From the NCBI GenBank assembly GCA_023411395.1, contig JAEYOV010000062.1:1-64000 (forward strand): a stretch of 64,000 bases of DNA, in the 5' to 3' direction. Source of the stretch: Bacillota bacterium (GTDB lineage: Bacteria > Bacillota > Clostridia > Christensenellales > Aristaeellaceae). Position numbers and translations under genes: made by a program. Below, in pieces: positions 47,480 to 56,897 of the stretch. Within the stretch, counting starts at the first letter, position 1. Each line of letters opens with the position of its first letter. The notes under the pieces were generated by a model, which saw only the letters and a list, made by a program, of their open reading frames with translations, was not told the DNA's origin and made no database searches.

Positions 47480-48334
47480 ATGCTTGAAAAGACACCTTTC
47501 AAGTCTGCGGAAGGAAAGCAGGCAATACTCGCGTGGTACAATGCACTCTTGGACAGTTGGCCCGTGCCCCACAGGGAGCGGGAGGTGGATACGTCCTTTG
47601 GCAAGACATTCCTGCTGGAGGCGGGGGCATCAGGCTCACCCGTTATCCTGCTTTTTCATGGCTCCTGCTCCAACAGCGCCATGTGGCTTTACGATATGGA
47701 AAAATTGTCTCCCCTCTACCATGTATTTGCCGTGGACATTCTGGGGGAGCCGGGCCGCAGCGCGGAGAGCCGGCCCGATACCAAATCCGGGGCATACGCC
47801 CAATGGATCGGCGAGCTTTTGAATGGCCTGAGCACACAGAGGGCCATTATGATAGGCAATTCCCTGGGCGGCTGGATGGCGCTGAAAGCCGCCGCGGCCT
47901 GCCCGGACCGCGTAGACAAGCTGGTACTCATCGCTCCCTCGGGGATCGTACCTGCAAAAGCCTCCTACCTGTTCCGGTCCATCCAGTACGCATCCAAGGG
48001 TGAAAAAGGATTGGAGGCCTTGATGAAAATGATCTGCGGCACCGATAAGCTTCCTGCGGAAGTGGTAGCGGCGCAGAAACTGTTCCTGGCCCATTTCAAC
48101 CCGCGCCTTGGTGCGCTGCCCGCCCTGACTGATGCGGAGCTTTCCAATCTTACCATGCCCATGCTTTACATTGCAGGAGAGAAAGATTGCACCACCGACG
48201 TGAATAAAGCCGCGCGGCGCATCGGCAAAAAGGTTAAAAGTGCCCAGGTTGCAATCATACCAGGCAATGGCCATGTTATTTACAATGCCATGGACATGGT
48301 CATGCCCTTTTTGGAAAAGCAGGGAGCGATATGA
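47480..48334 (+). CDS. Alpha/beta-fold hydrolase in the HTH operon
   Basis: This 284-residue protein has the oxyanion segment LLFHGSCSNSAMW, the nucleophile elbow IGNSLGGWMAL and the late His in GNGHVIYNA. AGGAGG lies 9 nt upstream of the ATG at 47480; the frame extends upstream without a site. It follows the HTH gene by 11 nt and overlaps the next gene by 4 nt. The substrate is unknown. The fold and operon suggest an esterase or carboxylase-like detoxification enzyme. Confidence 0.85.
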   Translation: MLEKTPFKSAEGKQAILAWYNALLDSWPVPHREREVDTSFGKTFLLEAGASGSPVILLFHGSCSNSAMWLYDMEKLSPLYHVFAVDILGEPGRSAESRPDTKSGAYAQWIGELLNGLSTQRAIMIGNSLGGWMALKAAAACPDRVDKLVLIAPSGIVPAKASYLFRSIQYASKGEKGLEALMKMICGTDKLPAEVVAAQKLFLAHFNPRLGALPALTDAELSNLTMPMLYIAGEKDCTTDVNKAARRIGKKVKSAQVAIIPGNGHVIYNAMDMVMPFLEKQGAI

Positions 48335-48693
48335 ATTACATCGTTCAACAGGAAATCAAGATTGCGGTGCTTACAGCAGAAGAACGGCTGGATACTGTTC
48401 AGGCGGCGTTGGATAGGATGGCAACAGCCATGTATGAAGGCTGCGTTGGCCTGATCGTGCCCAAGGAATGCTTACCGGAGGATTTTTTTCGGCTTGGAAC
48501 AGGCTTTGCCGGGGAGGTTTTACAGAAATTCTCCAACTATAACATGAAAATCGCCGTCACCGGCGATTTCAGCGGCTATAAAAGCCAAAGCCTGCGGGAT
48601 TTTATCTATGAGTGCAATAAGGGCAACAGGGTGTTTTTCAAAGCGTCGGCTGAAGAAGGCATGGCTGCTTTGATCCAGGCGGCGGCTGGCTGA
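48331..48693 (+). CDS. DUF4180 domain protein
   Basis: This 120-residue protein matches the DUF4180 pattern: an IAVLTAEERLDTVQAALD N-terminal strand-helix, a FFRLGTGFAGEVLQKFSNY core and NRVFFKASAEEGMAALI at the end. The family, of unknown function, often accompanies regulators. Its ATG overlaps the hydrolase stop (ATGA), so it is translationally coupled in a three-gene operon. Confidence 0.82.
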   Translation: MNYIVQQEIKIAVLTAEERLDTVQAALDRMATAMYEGCVGLIVPKECLPEDFFRLGTGFAGEVLQKFSNYNMKIAVTGDFSGYKSQSLRDFIYECNKGNRVFFKASAEEGMAALIQAAAG

Positions 48694-48721
48694 ACGGCAT
48701 CCTGCACGTTCACTGATCGCA

Positions 48722-48916
48722 TTACTCTTTCAACACAAGGCCATGCTCTATGAGCACGGCCTTTAAAATGCCAAGCGCCTTGGGTCCAAACCCGTGCAGC
48801 GCCAGCAACTCGGATTCCCTAAATTCCACAAGCTGCTCCAGGGCTTCAATGCCGGCAGCTTGAAGCGCACGCTGGGCAGGCTGACTGATTTTGATGGAAG
48901 CAAGCGGCGGCAACAT
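48722..48916 (-). CDS. Small helix-hairpin-helix / alpha-CTD-like protein
   Basis: This 64-residue protein matches the C-terminal-domain fold of RNA polymerase alpha: LEQLVEFRESELLALHGFGPKALGILKAVL contains a helix-hairpin-helix with the GFGPKAL turn. GGAGGAAAT precedes the start. It may bind DNA or another protein. It lies 19 nt from aroK in the same direction, and both could share a transcript. Confidence 0.7.
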   Translation of the reverse strand: MLPPLASIKISQPAQRALQAAGIEALEQLVEFRESELLALHGFGPKALGILKAVLIEHGLVLKE

Positions 48917-48935
48917 ATTTCCTCCATAAGAAGTG

Positions 48936-49454
48936 CTAAATCTCGCCCATGAACCGGATTACCAGCTTCTCCAGGTTCATAACGCCGTTGGTGTAACCCT
49001 GGGAGTTGTCCAACACCGCATCGGCCACCCTGCGGTAGGTGTCGATGCGGGCATCGTACAGCCGTACCACCTCATCCTTGCCCTTTAATGCCAGCAAGGG
49101 CCGCCGGTCCAGCTTGATGTCGGACAGAATGTCGTTAAGCGGCCTGTCAATCAGGATGATGATGCCCTGATTGCGCATGATGAGCCGGTTTTCCTCACGC
49201 ATCACCATGCCGCCGCCGGTGGAGACAATGGCTGGCCTCTGGTCTGCCAGATACATCAAAAGATTCGTTTCCGCGTTGCGGAAGGCCTGCTCTCCCGGCC
49301 CGTCAAAAATCTCCTGTACAGTCATGCCTGTCATTTCGGTGATCATCGTATCGGAATCCACATACGGTACGCCCAGCCTTCCCGCCAGGCGTTTGCCCAG
49401 GCTGCTTTTACCGCTGCCAGGCATACCAATCAGGAAAACGTGGCGGTCCATCAT
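48936..49454 (-). CDS. aroK: Shikimate kinase
   Basis: This 172-residue kinase of aromatic biosynthesis phosphorylates shikimate at O3. The P-loop GMPGSGKSSLGK (8-19), the shikimate-binding DSD motif (31-36 region), STGGGMV (about 77-83) and DRRPLL (about 114-119) are all present. Its start overlaps the stop of the chorismate mutase gene, so both are coupled. MMDRH and MDRH are both possible starts. Confidence 0.94.
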   Translation of the reverse strand: MMDRHVFLIGMPGSGKSSLGKRLAGRLGVPYVDSDTMITEMTGMTVQEIFDGPGEQAFRNAETNLLMYLADQRPAIVSTGGGMVMREENRLIMRNQGIIILIDRPLNDILSDIKLDRRPLLALKGKDEVVRLYDARIDTYRRVADAVLDNSQGYTNGVMNLEKLVIRFMGEI

Positions 49455-49738
49455 AGCGTGTCACCCCGGTTCAGCATGATCTCCTGCTCAAGGCGGCTTA
49501 AGCGCATGATCTCCCGAAACAGCGCCCGGCAGGATGCTTCCAGATTCCTGTCGGAAAGCATTCCCACCCGGGTATCGAAAACCGCCTCCTCGCGGGCCGC
49601 GTCCAGCACGGATAAATTGTTATCCCGCTTATAAACCGCTATCCGGCGGCTTACCTCCATGCGCCGCTCAAAAAGCTTTACCAGTTCCCGGTCGACTTCA
49701 TCCAATTCCCGCCTAAGCGCGGCAATATCCCCGCTCAT
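49451..49738 (-). CDS. Chorismate mutase (AroQ class)
   Basis: This 95-residue, all-helical protein has the AroQ fold. The conserved first-helix pattern LRRELDEVDRELVKLFERRMEVSRRIAVYKR carries the Asp-Arg-Leu residues of the active site. Arg-rich helix 2 and the second half (LFREIMRLSRLEQE) complete the dimer. It converts chorismate to prephenate. It is coupled to aroK below (4-nt overlap) and the histidine-kinase gene above (4-nt overlap). Confidence 0.9.
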   Translation of the reverse strand: MSGDIAALRRELDEVDRELVKLFERRMEVSRRIAVYKRDNNLSVLDAAREEAVFDTRVGMLSDRNLEASCRALFREIMRLSRLEQEIMLNRGDTL

Positions 49739-51234
49739 GGGGTTTCCTCCTCCTGTTCCGGCTTCTCCCGGCCTGCTTTCTCCTTCCCCTTTTCCAGGGT
49801 GAATTCGAAAGCGGCCCCCCGTTCCGTGGGCAAAAGGCGGATGGTTTGCCCATGGGCTTCAAGAATGCGCCGGCAGATGCTCAGGCCCAGCCCCGTGCCT
49901 TTACCCGCGGTATGGGCCTTGTCCGCCTTGTAAAACCGTTCAAAAATATGGGGCCGGTCCTGGGGCAGGATACCGGGTCCGTCATCCATTAGGATGATGA
50001 ACACCTGCCTGCCCTCCAAACGCGTCCGCCAGGTGATTTTCCCTTTTTCGGGCGTGAACTTCAGGGCGTTGTCCAGAAGATTCACCACCACCTGCTCAAT
50101 GCGGTCGCTGTCCCCCCAACAATAACACTGTTCCTGCTGAAAATCAACATCCACTTCCAGTTGTTTATGATCAATATCCGTCATGCGCCTGATCAGCACC
50201 CGTCGGAGCATTTCGTTGATGTCAAAATTCTGGTAATTTGGTTTTGCCTCGCCTTGCTCCATGCGGCTTAAGTCCAGAAGGTCGGCAATGAGCTTGGTCA
50301 GGCGCTTGGCCTCGTCCCCCACGATTTTCAAATACTTCGGATGCTCCTCAGAGGGGATGGTACCGTCCTGCATGCCCGCCAGAAATCCCTGTATGCTGGT
50401 CATGGGGGAGCGCAGCTCGTGGGATACGTTGGCAACAAACTCCCTTCGGGAATCCTCCGTACGCTTTAGCTGCCCGGCCATGGAATTGAAGGATGCGGCC
50501 AGCTCCCGGATCTCCGAAACACCTTCCTCTTCCGCCCGCTGATGAAACTTCCCACGGGCCATTTCTCCTGCGGCCAGGGACATGCTCTTGAGCGGCTTGG
50601 TGATCTGCCTGGTAATAAAGAACACGCTTACCACAGCCAATAATACAGCGAGCCCGGCCCCGGCCAGCACCTGCCAGACCAGGTTTTTGTACTCCGCTTC
50701 CACCACCTGGGCGCTGGTGTGGATGAATACCGCCCCCAGAACTGCCCTATCCTGTATCCAGGGTACCGCCACGGTGAATACCGGGCCACCCAGACCAGGC
50801 ACATTGGTGCGCACCTGAATCTCCCGTCCTGAAAGGACCCGAAGCAGCGCTTCCCATATTTCCCTTTCGCTGAGCGTTTGGGAAATGTCCGTTTTGTCAC
50901 GGAGGGTCTTATTCAAATTATGCCGGACATTACCCTGCCGGTCCACCACCAGGATGTAGGCGCGGAATTCGTCATATACCTTCTGTGCCTTCCACTGCAT
51001 ATACTGCTCCACGGAGGATTGCAGCCCGAAATACTGGTTCCATGTGCCGGTCTCCACCTGGCTGGCCAGGTAAGCGATCTCCCGGGCCTGGCTTTTCAGC
51101 TCCTCCATGCGGGCGTTGATTCTGTCATCCCGGATAGCAACATAGGAAAGCAGAGCCCACACGGTGATGAGCACCAGCATCAGGCCAAGGAACACGGAAA
51201 ACAACCGGGCAAACATGCTGCGGAACATGGACAC
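49735..51234 (-). CDS. Membrane sensor histidine kinase
   Basis: This 499-residue kinase has two membrane helices (about 12-31 and 187-207) around an extracytoplasmic sensor domain, a HAMP domain (about 208-260), HisKA with the phospho-acceptor His272 in NVSHELRSPM, and HATPase with the N box, DDGPGI and GTGLGL motifs. The acidic C-terminal tail KEKAGREKPEQEEETP is unusual. It pairs with the OmpR-type regulator 18 nt upstream. The general type resembles the envelope-stress WalK/ResE kinases, but no ligand can be named. Confidence 0.93.
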   Translation of the reverse strand: MSMFRSMFARLFSVFLGLMLVLITVWALLSYVAIRDDRINARMEELKSQAREIAYLASQVETGTWNQYFGLQSSVEQYMQWKAQKVYDEFRAYILVVDRQGNVRHNLNKTLRDKTDISQTLSEREIWEALLRVLSGREIQVRTNVPGLGGPVFTVAVPWIQDRAVLGAVFIHTSAQVVEAEYKNLVWQVLAGAGLAVLLAVVSVFFITRQITKPLKSMSLAAGEMARGKFHQRAEEEGVSEIRELAASFNSMAGQLKRTEDSRREFVANVSHELRSPMTSIQGFLAGMQDGTIPSEEHPKYLKIVGDEAKRLTKLIADLLDLSRMEQGEAKPNYQNFDINEMLRRVLIRRMTDIDHKQLEVDVDFQQEQCYCWGDSDRIEQVVVNLLDNALKFTPEKGKITWRTRLEGRQVFIILMDDGPGILPQDRPHIFERFYKADKAHTAGKGTGLGLSICRRILEAHGQTIRLLPTERGAAFEFTLEKGKEKAGREKPEQEEETP

Positions 51235-51252
51235 CTCCGAATCCTAGCGATA

Positions 51253-51948
51253 TTACTTCACTTCAAACTTATAACCCACGCCCCATACGGTGCGTATCTG
51301 CCAGCCGTATTCCTCGCAGCCAGGCAGCTTTTCCCGCAGTCTTTTTATGTGCACGTCCACCGTGCGGCTGTCGCCGAAAAAGTCGAACCCCCACACCTTT
51401 TCCAGAAGCTGCTCCCTGGTAAACACCAGGTTGGCGTTTGAGGCCAGGAAGTACAATACCTCCAGCTCCTTGGGCGGCATTTCCACAGGTTTTCCCTGAT
51501 AGTGGACCTCATATTGGCTCAGGCTTACCGTCAGGTTGGGGAAGGAGATGACATCGCCCTTCTCCTCCGCCGTCCCCGGCTGGGTACGGCGAAGCACCGC
51601 CTTGATCCTGGCCACCAATTCCTTGGGCTCAAAGGGCTTGGTCAGATAATCGTCCGCTCCCAACTCCAACCCCAGCACCTTGTCAAAGGTCTCATCCTTG
51701 GCGGTGAGCATGATGATGGGAATGGCGCTGAACTGGCGCACGGCGCGGCATACCTGCCAGCCGTCTATACCGGGCAGCATAACATCCAGCAGCAGCAGAT
51801 TGGGCGGCCTGCGTCGGAAGGCGGCAAGACCCTCGTCGCCCCTTGAGGCAATCTGTACATCAAAGCCTTCCTTCTCGAGGTATAGCTGAACCAGATGGCT
51901 GATATTGGGATCATCGTCCACCAGGAGGATCATGGGCTTGTCCTTCAT
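51253..51948 (-). CDS. OmpR/PhoB-family response regulator
   Basis: This 231-residue regulator has a receiver domain with acidic pocket DDD (11-13), phospho-acceptor Asp55 in LLLLDVMLPG and the Lys in TKPFEP, and a C-terminal winged helix with the RTVDVHIKRLREKL recognition helix. The ATG at 51948 is preferred to 51990 because AAGGGG lies just upstream and the domain starts there. It controls genes together with the adjacent kinase. Confidence 0.95.
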   Translation of the reverse strand: MKDKPMILLVDDDPNISHLVQLYLEKEGFDVQIASRGDEGLAAFRRRPPNLLLLDVMLPGIDGWQVCRAVRQFSAIPIIMLTAKDETFDKVLGLELGADDYLTKPFEPKELVARIKAVLRRTQPGTAEEKGDVISFPNLTVSLSQYEVHYQGKPVEMPPKELEVLYFLASNANLVFTREQLLEKVWGFDFFGDSRTVDVHIKRLREKLPGCEEYGWQIRTVWGVGYKFEVK

Positions 51949-52026
51949 GATTTCCCCTTCCCTCTTCCGAGCGTCTATTGGGATACGCATTTTCGTTTAA
52001 AGCTTGAGGCATAAGATTCATCTTGG

Positions 52027-52043
52027 GCTTCCCCTGGAGGGGA
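52027..52043. repeat. Short palindrome CTTCCCC-TGG-AGGGGAAG between mutS2 and the regulator
   Basis: The palindrome lies in the 155-bp gap downstream of mutS2. It resembles intergenic clostridial palindromes of the GGCTTCCCC type and could also end the mutS2 transcript. Confidence 0.4.
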
Positions 52044-52102
52044 AGGCTTTCAAACAGCGAGATGCAAATTATCACCTGCTGGTCCCAGCCAATGAGTCTC
52101 GC

Positions 52103-54460
52103 CTACTTCAGCGTTACCACCGTAACCCCGCTTTCGCCTTCCCCGAACACGCCCAGCCGGAAGGATTTCACGTGGGGATGGCGGCGCAGGTGCTGCTGGA
52201 TGCTGGCCCGCAAAACCCCCGTGCCCTTGCCGTGGATGATGGACACCTCGCCCAGGGAGGCCAATACGGCTTCATCCAGGTATTGGTCCACCTCGGGCAG
52301 CGCCTCGTCGGTGGCTTTGCCCCGCACATCCAGCTCCATGGGCACGGTGCGGATGGCGGCGCTTGTCTGCGTGTTCACCCGGACGGCCTGCTTTTTGGGC
52401 GGTTCCATAACACGGCGAAGCTGGCTGATATGGGCCTTCAATTTCATGATGCCGGCCTGAAGCTGTACCTCACCCTTATCATCCGGTTTGACAAGCACCG
52501 TACCCTTGGTGTTCAAGTGCAGTATCTCCACCTCATCGCCCACGCGCAGGTCCCGGGGCGGCTCGGTGACGCGGAAAGCGGGAGCGGACAGCCCTTCGCT
52601 CAGGGATTCGATGCCGTCCTGCATGCGCTTGCGCAATTTATTCGCTTCATGCTCCGGCGTCAGCGTGCCTTCCTTTTTCAGACGCTTGAGTTCGCTTAAG
52701 ATGGCTTCGGATTCCCGGCGGGCGTTTTCCAGCACGCGTTTTGCCTCTTCCCTGGCTTTGCGCATGGCAGATTCCCGCTTTTCCTCCATTTCCCGGCGGA
52801 GTTTTTCGGCCTCATCCCGCATGCGCACTGTTTCCTGGTGGGCTTCCTCTGCAAGCTTCCGTTCTTTCTCGGCCACCTGGCGGTGGTATTCGGCGTTGGC
52901 GATCACATCCTCAAAGCGGATGGCGTCATGGCTTAAAAGCTCCTTGGCATCACCTATCAGCGCTTCGTCAAGGCCCAGCTTGCGGGAAATTTCAAAGGCA
53001 TTGCTCTTGCCCGGCACGCCGATGGACAGGCGGTAGGTGGGCCGCAGCGTTTCCACATCGAATTCCACGCTGGCGTTTTCAATGCCGGGGGTGGAAAGGG
53101 CGAAGGCCTTCAATTCGCTGTAGTGGGTGGTAGCCAGGGTGCGCACCTTCTGCTTGAGCAGATGGGCAAGGATGCTCTGGGCCAGCGCAGCGCCCTCGGT
53201 GGGATCGGTGCCGGCGCCCAGTTCATCAAATAGCACCAGATCCCCGGGCGTCACACTCTTCATGATGGCCACAATGTTGGTCATATGGGAGGAGAAGGTG
53301 GACAGGCTTTGCTCTATGCTCTGCTCGTCGCCGATATCGGCATGCACCTGATGGAAGATGGGAAGCTCCGTGCCAAGATCGGCGGGCACCTGCAGCCCGG
53401 CCTGTGCCATCAGGGCGAACAGGCCCACGGTTTTCAAAGTGACCGTCTTGCCGCCGGTATTGGGGCCGGTGACCACAAGGGAGGTGAATTCCTCCCCCAT
53501 CCACAGGTTCATGGGCACCACCTTTTTAGGGTCGATGAGGGGGTGGCGGCCCCTGATGATTTTGATGAAGCCCCTCTGGTTCAGCTTGGGGGCGCAGGCC
53601 CGCATCTCCCTGGCCAGCATGCCCTTGGCAAAGGCGAAATCCAGGCGGCTTAAAATGGCGATGTTGTCCGTGAGCACCTTGGCATAGGGCGCCACGGCGG
53701 CGGAAAGCGCGACCAGGATGCGCTCAATCTCCTGCTTTTCCTTGGCGAGCCACTGCTTGATCTCGTTGCCCAGCTCCACCACCGCCATGGGCTCGATAAA
53801 CAGCGTGGCCCCGCTGGAGGACTGGTCATGTACCAGGCCGGGGACGCTGGAACGGTATTCCTGCTTCACCGGAAGTACGTACCGGTCGTTTCGCACGGTG
53901 ATGATGGGGTCCTGCAAATATTTCTGGAAAGCCGTGCTGTGCAGCATGCTGTTGAGCTTGTCCCGCACCTTGTCGTTGGCGGCCCGGATGTGCCTGCGGA
54001 TGTTGGAAAGTTCCGCGCTGGCCCCGTCGGCAATCTCCTCTTCGCTGATGATGGCGTCGGTGATCTCCCGCTCCAGATGGGGTAAAACGGTCAGCCCTGA
54101 AGCAATCCGTGTGATCAGCGGCGTGTTCTCCCGGCCGGTGACCAGCGCGGAGCGGGTGCCCCTGGCTGCCCGGAGGCAATCGGCAATGTGCAAAAGGGAG
54201 CGGGGCGGCAGGGTAGCCCCCTTGTCCGCAAGGGTCAGGTAAGGCGTGATATCCTCAAAGGTGATCATGGGACTTAGGCCCAGGTATGTCAAAATCACCT
54301 GGGCCTCCTCGGTCTCCTGCTGCCATTCCATAATTTCCGCGGGGTTGGCAGAGGGATTCAAATCACGGCAAAGCTGCGCGCCCATGGACGTTAAGGCCAG
54401 GGCCGCAAGCTGCTCGCGTATTTTTGTAAATTCCAGTACCCGTAAGGTGCGCTCAGTCAT
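52103..54460 (-). CDS. mutS2: Endonuclease MutS2 / ribosome-rescue RqcU
   Basis: This 785-residue MutS-family ATPase has a core helical clamp, the ATPase with Walker A GPNTGGKT (about 332-339) and the following HADIGDEQSIEQSLSTFSSH, a coiled coil of about 150 residues, and a C-terminal Smr domain (LDVRGKATDEALPEVD, IIHGKGTGVLR). Proteins of this type split collided ribosomes or act on branched DNA. The start is placed at 54460 because AAGGA is only 1 nt from the ATG at 54469. It is preceded by the dispersed repeat at 54474-54541. Confidence 0.94.
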   Translation of the reverse strand: MTERTLRVLEFTKIREQLAALALTSMGAQLCRDLNPSANPAEIMEWQQETEEAQVILTYLGLSPMITFEDITPYLTLADKGATLPPRSLLHIADCLRAARGTRSALVTGRENTPLITRIASGLTVLPHLEREITDAIISEEEIADGASAELSNIRRHIRAANDKVRDKLNSMLHSTAFQKYLQDPIITVRNDRYVLPVKQEYRSSVPGLVHDQSSSGATLFIEPMAVVELGNEIKQWLAKEKQEIERILVALSAAVAPYAKVLTDNIAILSRLDFAFAKGMLAREMRACAPKLNQRGFIKIIRGRHPLIDPKKVVPMNLWMGEEFTSLVVTGPNTGGKTVTLKTVGLFALMAQAGLQVPADLGTELPIFHQVHADIGDEQSIEQSLSTFSSHMTNIVAIMKSVTPGDLVLFDELGAGTDPTEGAALAQSILAHLLKQKVRTLATTHYSELKAFALSTPGIENASVEFDVETLRPTYRLSIGVPGKSNAFEISRKLGLDEALIGDAKELLSHDAIRFEDVIANAEYHRQVAEKERKLAEEAHQETVRMRDEAEKLRREMEEKRESAMRKAREEAKRVLENARRESEAILSELKRLKKEGTLTPEHEANKLRKRMQDGIESLSEGLSAPAFRVTEPPRDLRVGDEVEILHLNTKGTVLVKPDDKGEVQLQAGIMKLKAHISQLRRVMEPPKKQAVRVNTQTSAAIRTVPMELDVRGKATDEALPEVDQYLDEAVLASLGEVSIIHGKGTGVLRASIQQHLRRHPHVKSFRLGVFGEGESGVTVVTLK

Positions 54461-54473
54461 GTAACTCATTCCT

Positions 54474-54541
54474 TAAAATAGGGATTCTAAAGGGATGTAT
54501 CCCTTTAGCGGTGGGACCAGGGAGGCAGAGCCTCCCTGGTC
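54474..54541. repeat. Dispersed AGGGATTC hairpin repeat, copy C
   Basis: Two hairpins, CTAAAGGGAT-GT-ATCCCTTTAG (54487-54508) and GACCAGGGAGGC-AGA-GCCTCCCTGGTC (54515-54541), fill the gap between the U32 and mutS2 genes. The element is homologous to copies at 14614-14650 and 42196-42257. Confidence 0.65.
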
Positions 54542-56897
54542 ACTCCACGCCGCGGCGGAAATGCCCGGCTGTGCCGGAAGGCAAGGGAACCGCGCAGTGC
54601 TCCCCCCGCCGCAAAGCGGCGAAGCAGGCGGTGATGTCAAGCTGCTCCCGGGCCGATTCGGTAGTGAACGCAAGCAGCCAGCCGACATTTCGAAGCTTGT
54701 CCGCGTAGGCGGAAAGGTTCAGCGGCAAGGTGTTGTACAGGTTCACGATGCAGCCCTCCGGCAAGCGGGTGCGCAAAAGGGGGAACTCATGGTTCAGGCT
54801 GTCGGAAAAGCGCTTGCCCCGCAGGCTGTCCTGATGATCCTGCTCGCACAGGCGGCAGTGTTCATGGCCGGATGCAAGCCCCAAAGCGGTGCGGGCGGGG
54901 CAATGGTTCAGCGTCATCAGCCGGGTACGGCCATAAACAGGCAAAACAAAGGGAAAATTGGCAAGAGGAAGATCCCCGATTTCCCCCTGGTTCAATTCCG
55001 GCGACACCGTCATCCACTTTAGACCCAGCCGGTGAAGCTCCGTGGCCGTCCGGCCGTTATAGACAGGGATCCCTTCCCCCGCCGCCACGGGCATGCCAAA
55101 CCCCGCGCCGATCTGCCCGATGCTTCCCAGCACGACGCCGGAAAGCATGCCTCTGTGCTTGTGTGCCCAGTTCTTCAAGGCATCCAGCGTGCCTTCCTGC
55201 GCCTGCAGGGGCAGCGCCAGCCAGGAGCCCTTGGGCAGAAGGCCGGCCGCCGCCTCCAGCGCTTCCGGTTCATATGATTCCGGCGTGTAAACAAAGGCAT
55301 CCGCGCCCGAATCCAAAAGCTTTTGCCCCAGGGAAGCATCGGGGCTTTGCACGACAAGCTTCGGCGCAGTTTCCGCTGTCATCGGGTACTCTGCCCCGGA
55401 TAGCGGGTATTCGGTCACCGCCCGCTTCAAAAAAGCGGCGGCCCGTTTCTGATATAGTCCTTCCAGCGCTTCCCGGCGCAGAGCATTCAAAGCGGACACA
55501 GGGATAAAGCCATTGTTTCCCACAAGACGAAGATCCTTTAGCACAAAGGGCGTATCCCCGGTCTTGCCCACGGCATGGCGGGCGGCCTCCTCCGTCAGGG
55601 GCTTTGCCATCGCCAGGGCGACCAAATCCCCCTGGGCAGTTGCTTCCGCCTCCCCGTCGGTCACGGTGAGTACGGCAGGCTCGCCGGGTTCCGCCTTCAG
55701 GGATGCGCTCACCAATATGGAAGGCGCCTTGGAGAGCATTGCCTCCATCAACTGCGCCGCGTCGGCAAGGCGGGCAACCTCGTCCCCCACAATGGGCCGC
55801 ATGCCATCCCGCAGCCGGACGAGGGCCGTTTCTCCCGCCTTTTGCCCGGGACCGGAATAGGTGACCTCTTCCTCCCGGCGGCTTCTGAATTGCAAACCGT
55901 CGCCATCGTGAAGGTCTTTTACCAGCTTCACCTGCGCAAACCCCGGGCGGATGCCCGTTACACGACCGATCATAATCCCTCCGTGCCCCGGGCGGACGGG
56001 GTCGATGACACCCGCATCCTGGCTGCCGCCCGCGTACCCCGCCATGAACCCTCCCCGGTGAAAAATCTGCCGGAGGGATTCCCGTTCCGCCTCACCGGCA
56101 GGCGTGAACCTGCCCTCCGCCAAGGCGTCCAGCGCCTGGCGGTAGGCTCTGGTCACCACCGCCACATACTCCGGGCGCTTGAGCCGCCCTTCGATTTTCA
56201 GGGCATGAACACCCGCTGAGCTGAGGTCCGGCAGCTTGTCCCGCAACATGATATCCCTGGGGGAAAGCCAATAGCCCCGGCGGCCATGAAGGTCATAGGC
56301 CATGCGGCAGGGCTGGGCACACCGGCCCCTGTTGCCGCTGCGGCCGCCTGCCATGCTGGAAAAGAGGCACTGGCCGCTTATGCACACGCACATGGCTCCA
56401 TGGACGAAGACTTCCGTCTCCATGCCCGCAGCCGCCACCCGGGCAATCTCATCGAGGGAGCATTCCCGTGCCAGCACCACCCTTTGAAAGCCTTCCTTCC
56501 GCAAGAAGGCAGCGCCTTGCTTGTTGTGTACCGCCATCTGGGTGCTGGCATGGCGGTGAAGGCCCGGAAAACAGTCCCTGACAAGACCGGCCACGCCATA
56601 ATCCTGAAGGATGACCGCATCCGCCCCCGACCTGTTTAACAGCGAAAGCACCCGGTACACCTCGGGAATTTCCATCTCCTTTACCAGCGTGTTCACCGTT
56701 ACGTGCACCCGCACGTGATACAGGTGGCACAGCTTTACGGCTTCCAGAAGGCCCTGTTCATCAAAGTTCCCGGCCCCTGCGCGCGCGCCAAAGGCGGTAT
56801 ACCCCAGGTACACCGCGTCCGCGCCGTTGTTGATGGCCGCAAGCATGGCATCCCTGCTGCCTGCGGGGGCCAACAGTTCCATGGTTTCAGGTTCCAC
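54540..56897 (-). CDS. Peptidase U32 family protein (RlhA-like)
   Basis: This 785-residue protein starts with the U32 signature MELLAPAGSRDAMLAAINNGADAVYLG and contains the cysteine cluster GAMCVCISGQC plus NRGRCAQPCR and CRLCEQ downstream, suggesting an iron-sulfur or metal site. Long U32 proteins of this length (with a DUF3656-type insert) resemble RlhA, the 23S rRNA C2501 hydroxylation factor. It may therefore hydroxylate RNA rather than cut protein. It overlaps zapA by 11 nt. Confidence 0.88.
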   Translation of the reverse strand: MEPETMELLAPAGSRDAMLAAINNGADAVYLGYTAFGARAGAGNFDEQGLLEAVKLCHLYHVRVHVTVNTLVKEMEIPEVYRVLSLLNRSGADAVILQDYGVAGLVRDCFPGLHRHASTQMAVHNKQGAAFLRKEGFQRVVLARECSLDEIARVAAAGMETEVFVHGAMCVCISGQCLFSSMAGGRSGNRGRCAQPCRMAYDLHGRRGYWLSPRDIMLRDKLPDLSSAGVHALKIEGRLKRPEYVAVVTRAYRQALDALAEGRFTPAGEAERESLRQIFHRGGFMAGYAGGSQDAGVIDPVRPGHGGIMIGRVTGIRPGFAQVKLVKDLHDGDGLQFRSRREEEVTYSGPGQKAGETALVRLRDGMRPIVGDEVARLADAAQLMEAMLSKAPSILVSASLKAEPGEPAVLTVTDGEAEATAQGDLVALAMAKPLTEEAARHAVGKTGDTPFVLKDLRLVGNNGFIPVSALNALRREALEGLYQKRAAAFLKRAVTEYPLSGAEYPMTAETAPKLVVQSPDASLGQKLLDSGADAFVYTPESYEPEALEAAAGLLPKGSWLALPLQAQEGTLDALKNWAHKHRGMLSGVVLGSIGQIGAGFGMPVAAGEGIPVYNGRTATELHRLGLKWMTVSPELNQGEIGDLPLANFPFVLPVYGRTRLMTLNHCPARTALGLASGHEHCRLCEQDHQDSLRGKRFSDSLNHEFPLLRTRLPEGCIVNLYNTLPLNLSAYADKLRNVGWLLAFTTESAREQLDITACFAALRRGEHCAVPLPSGTAGHFRRGVE

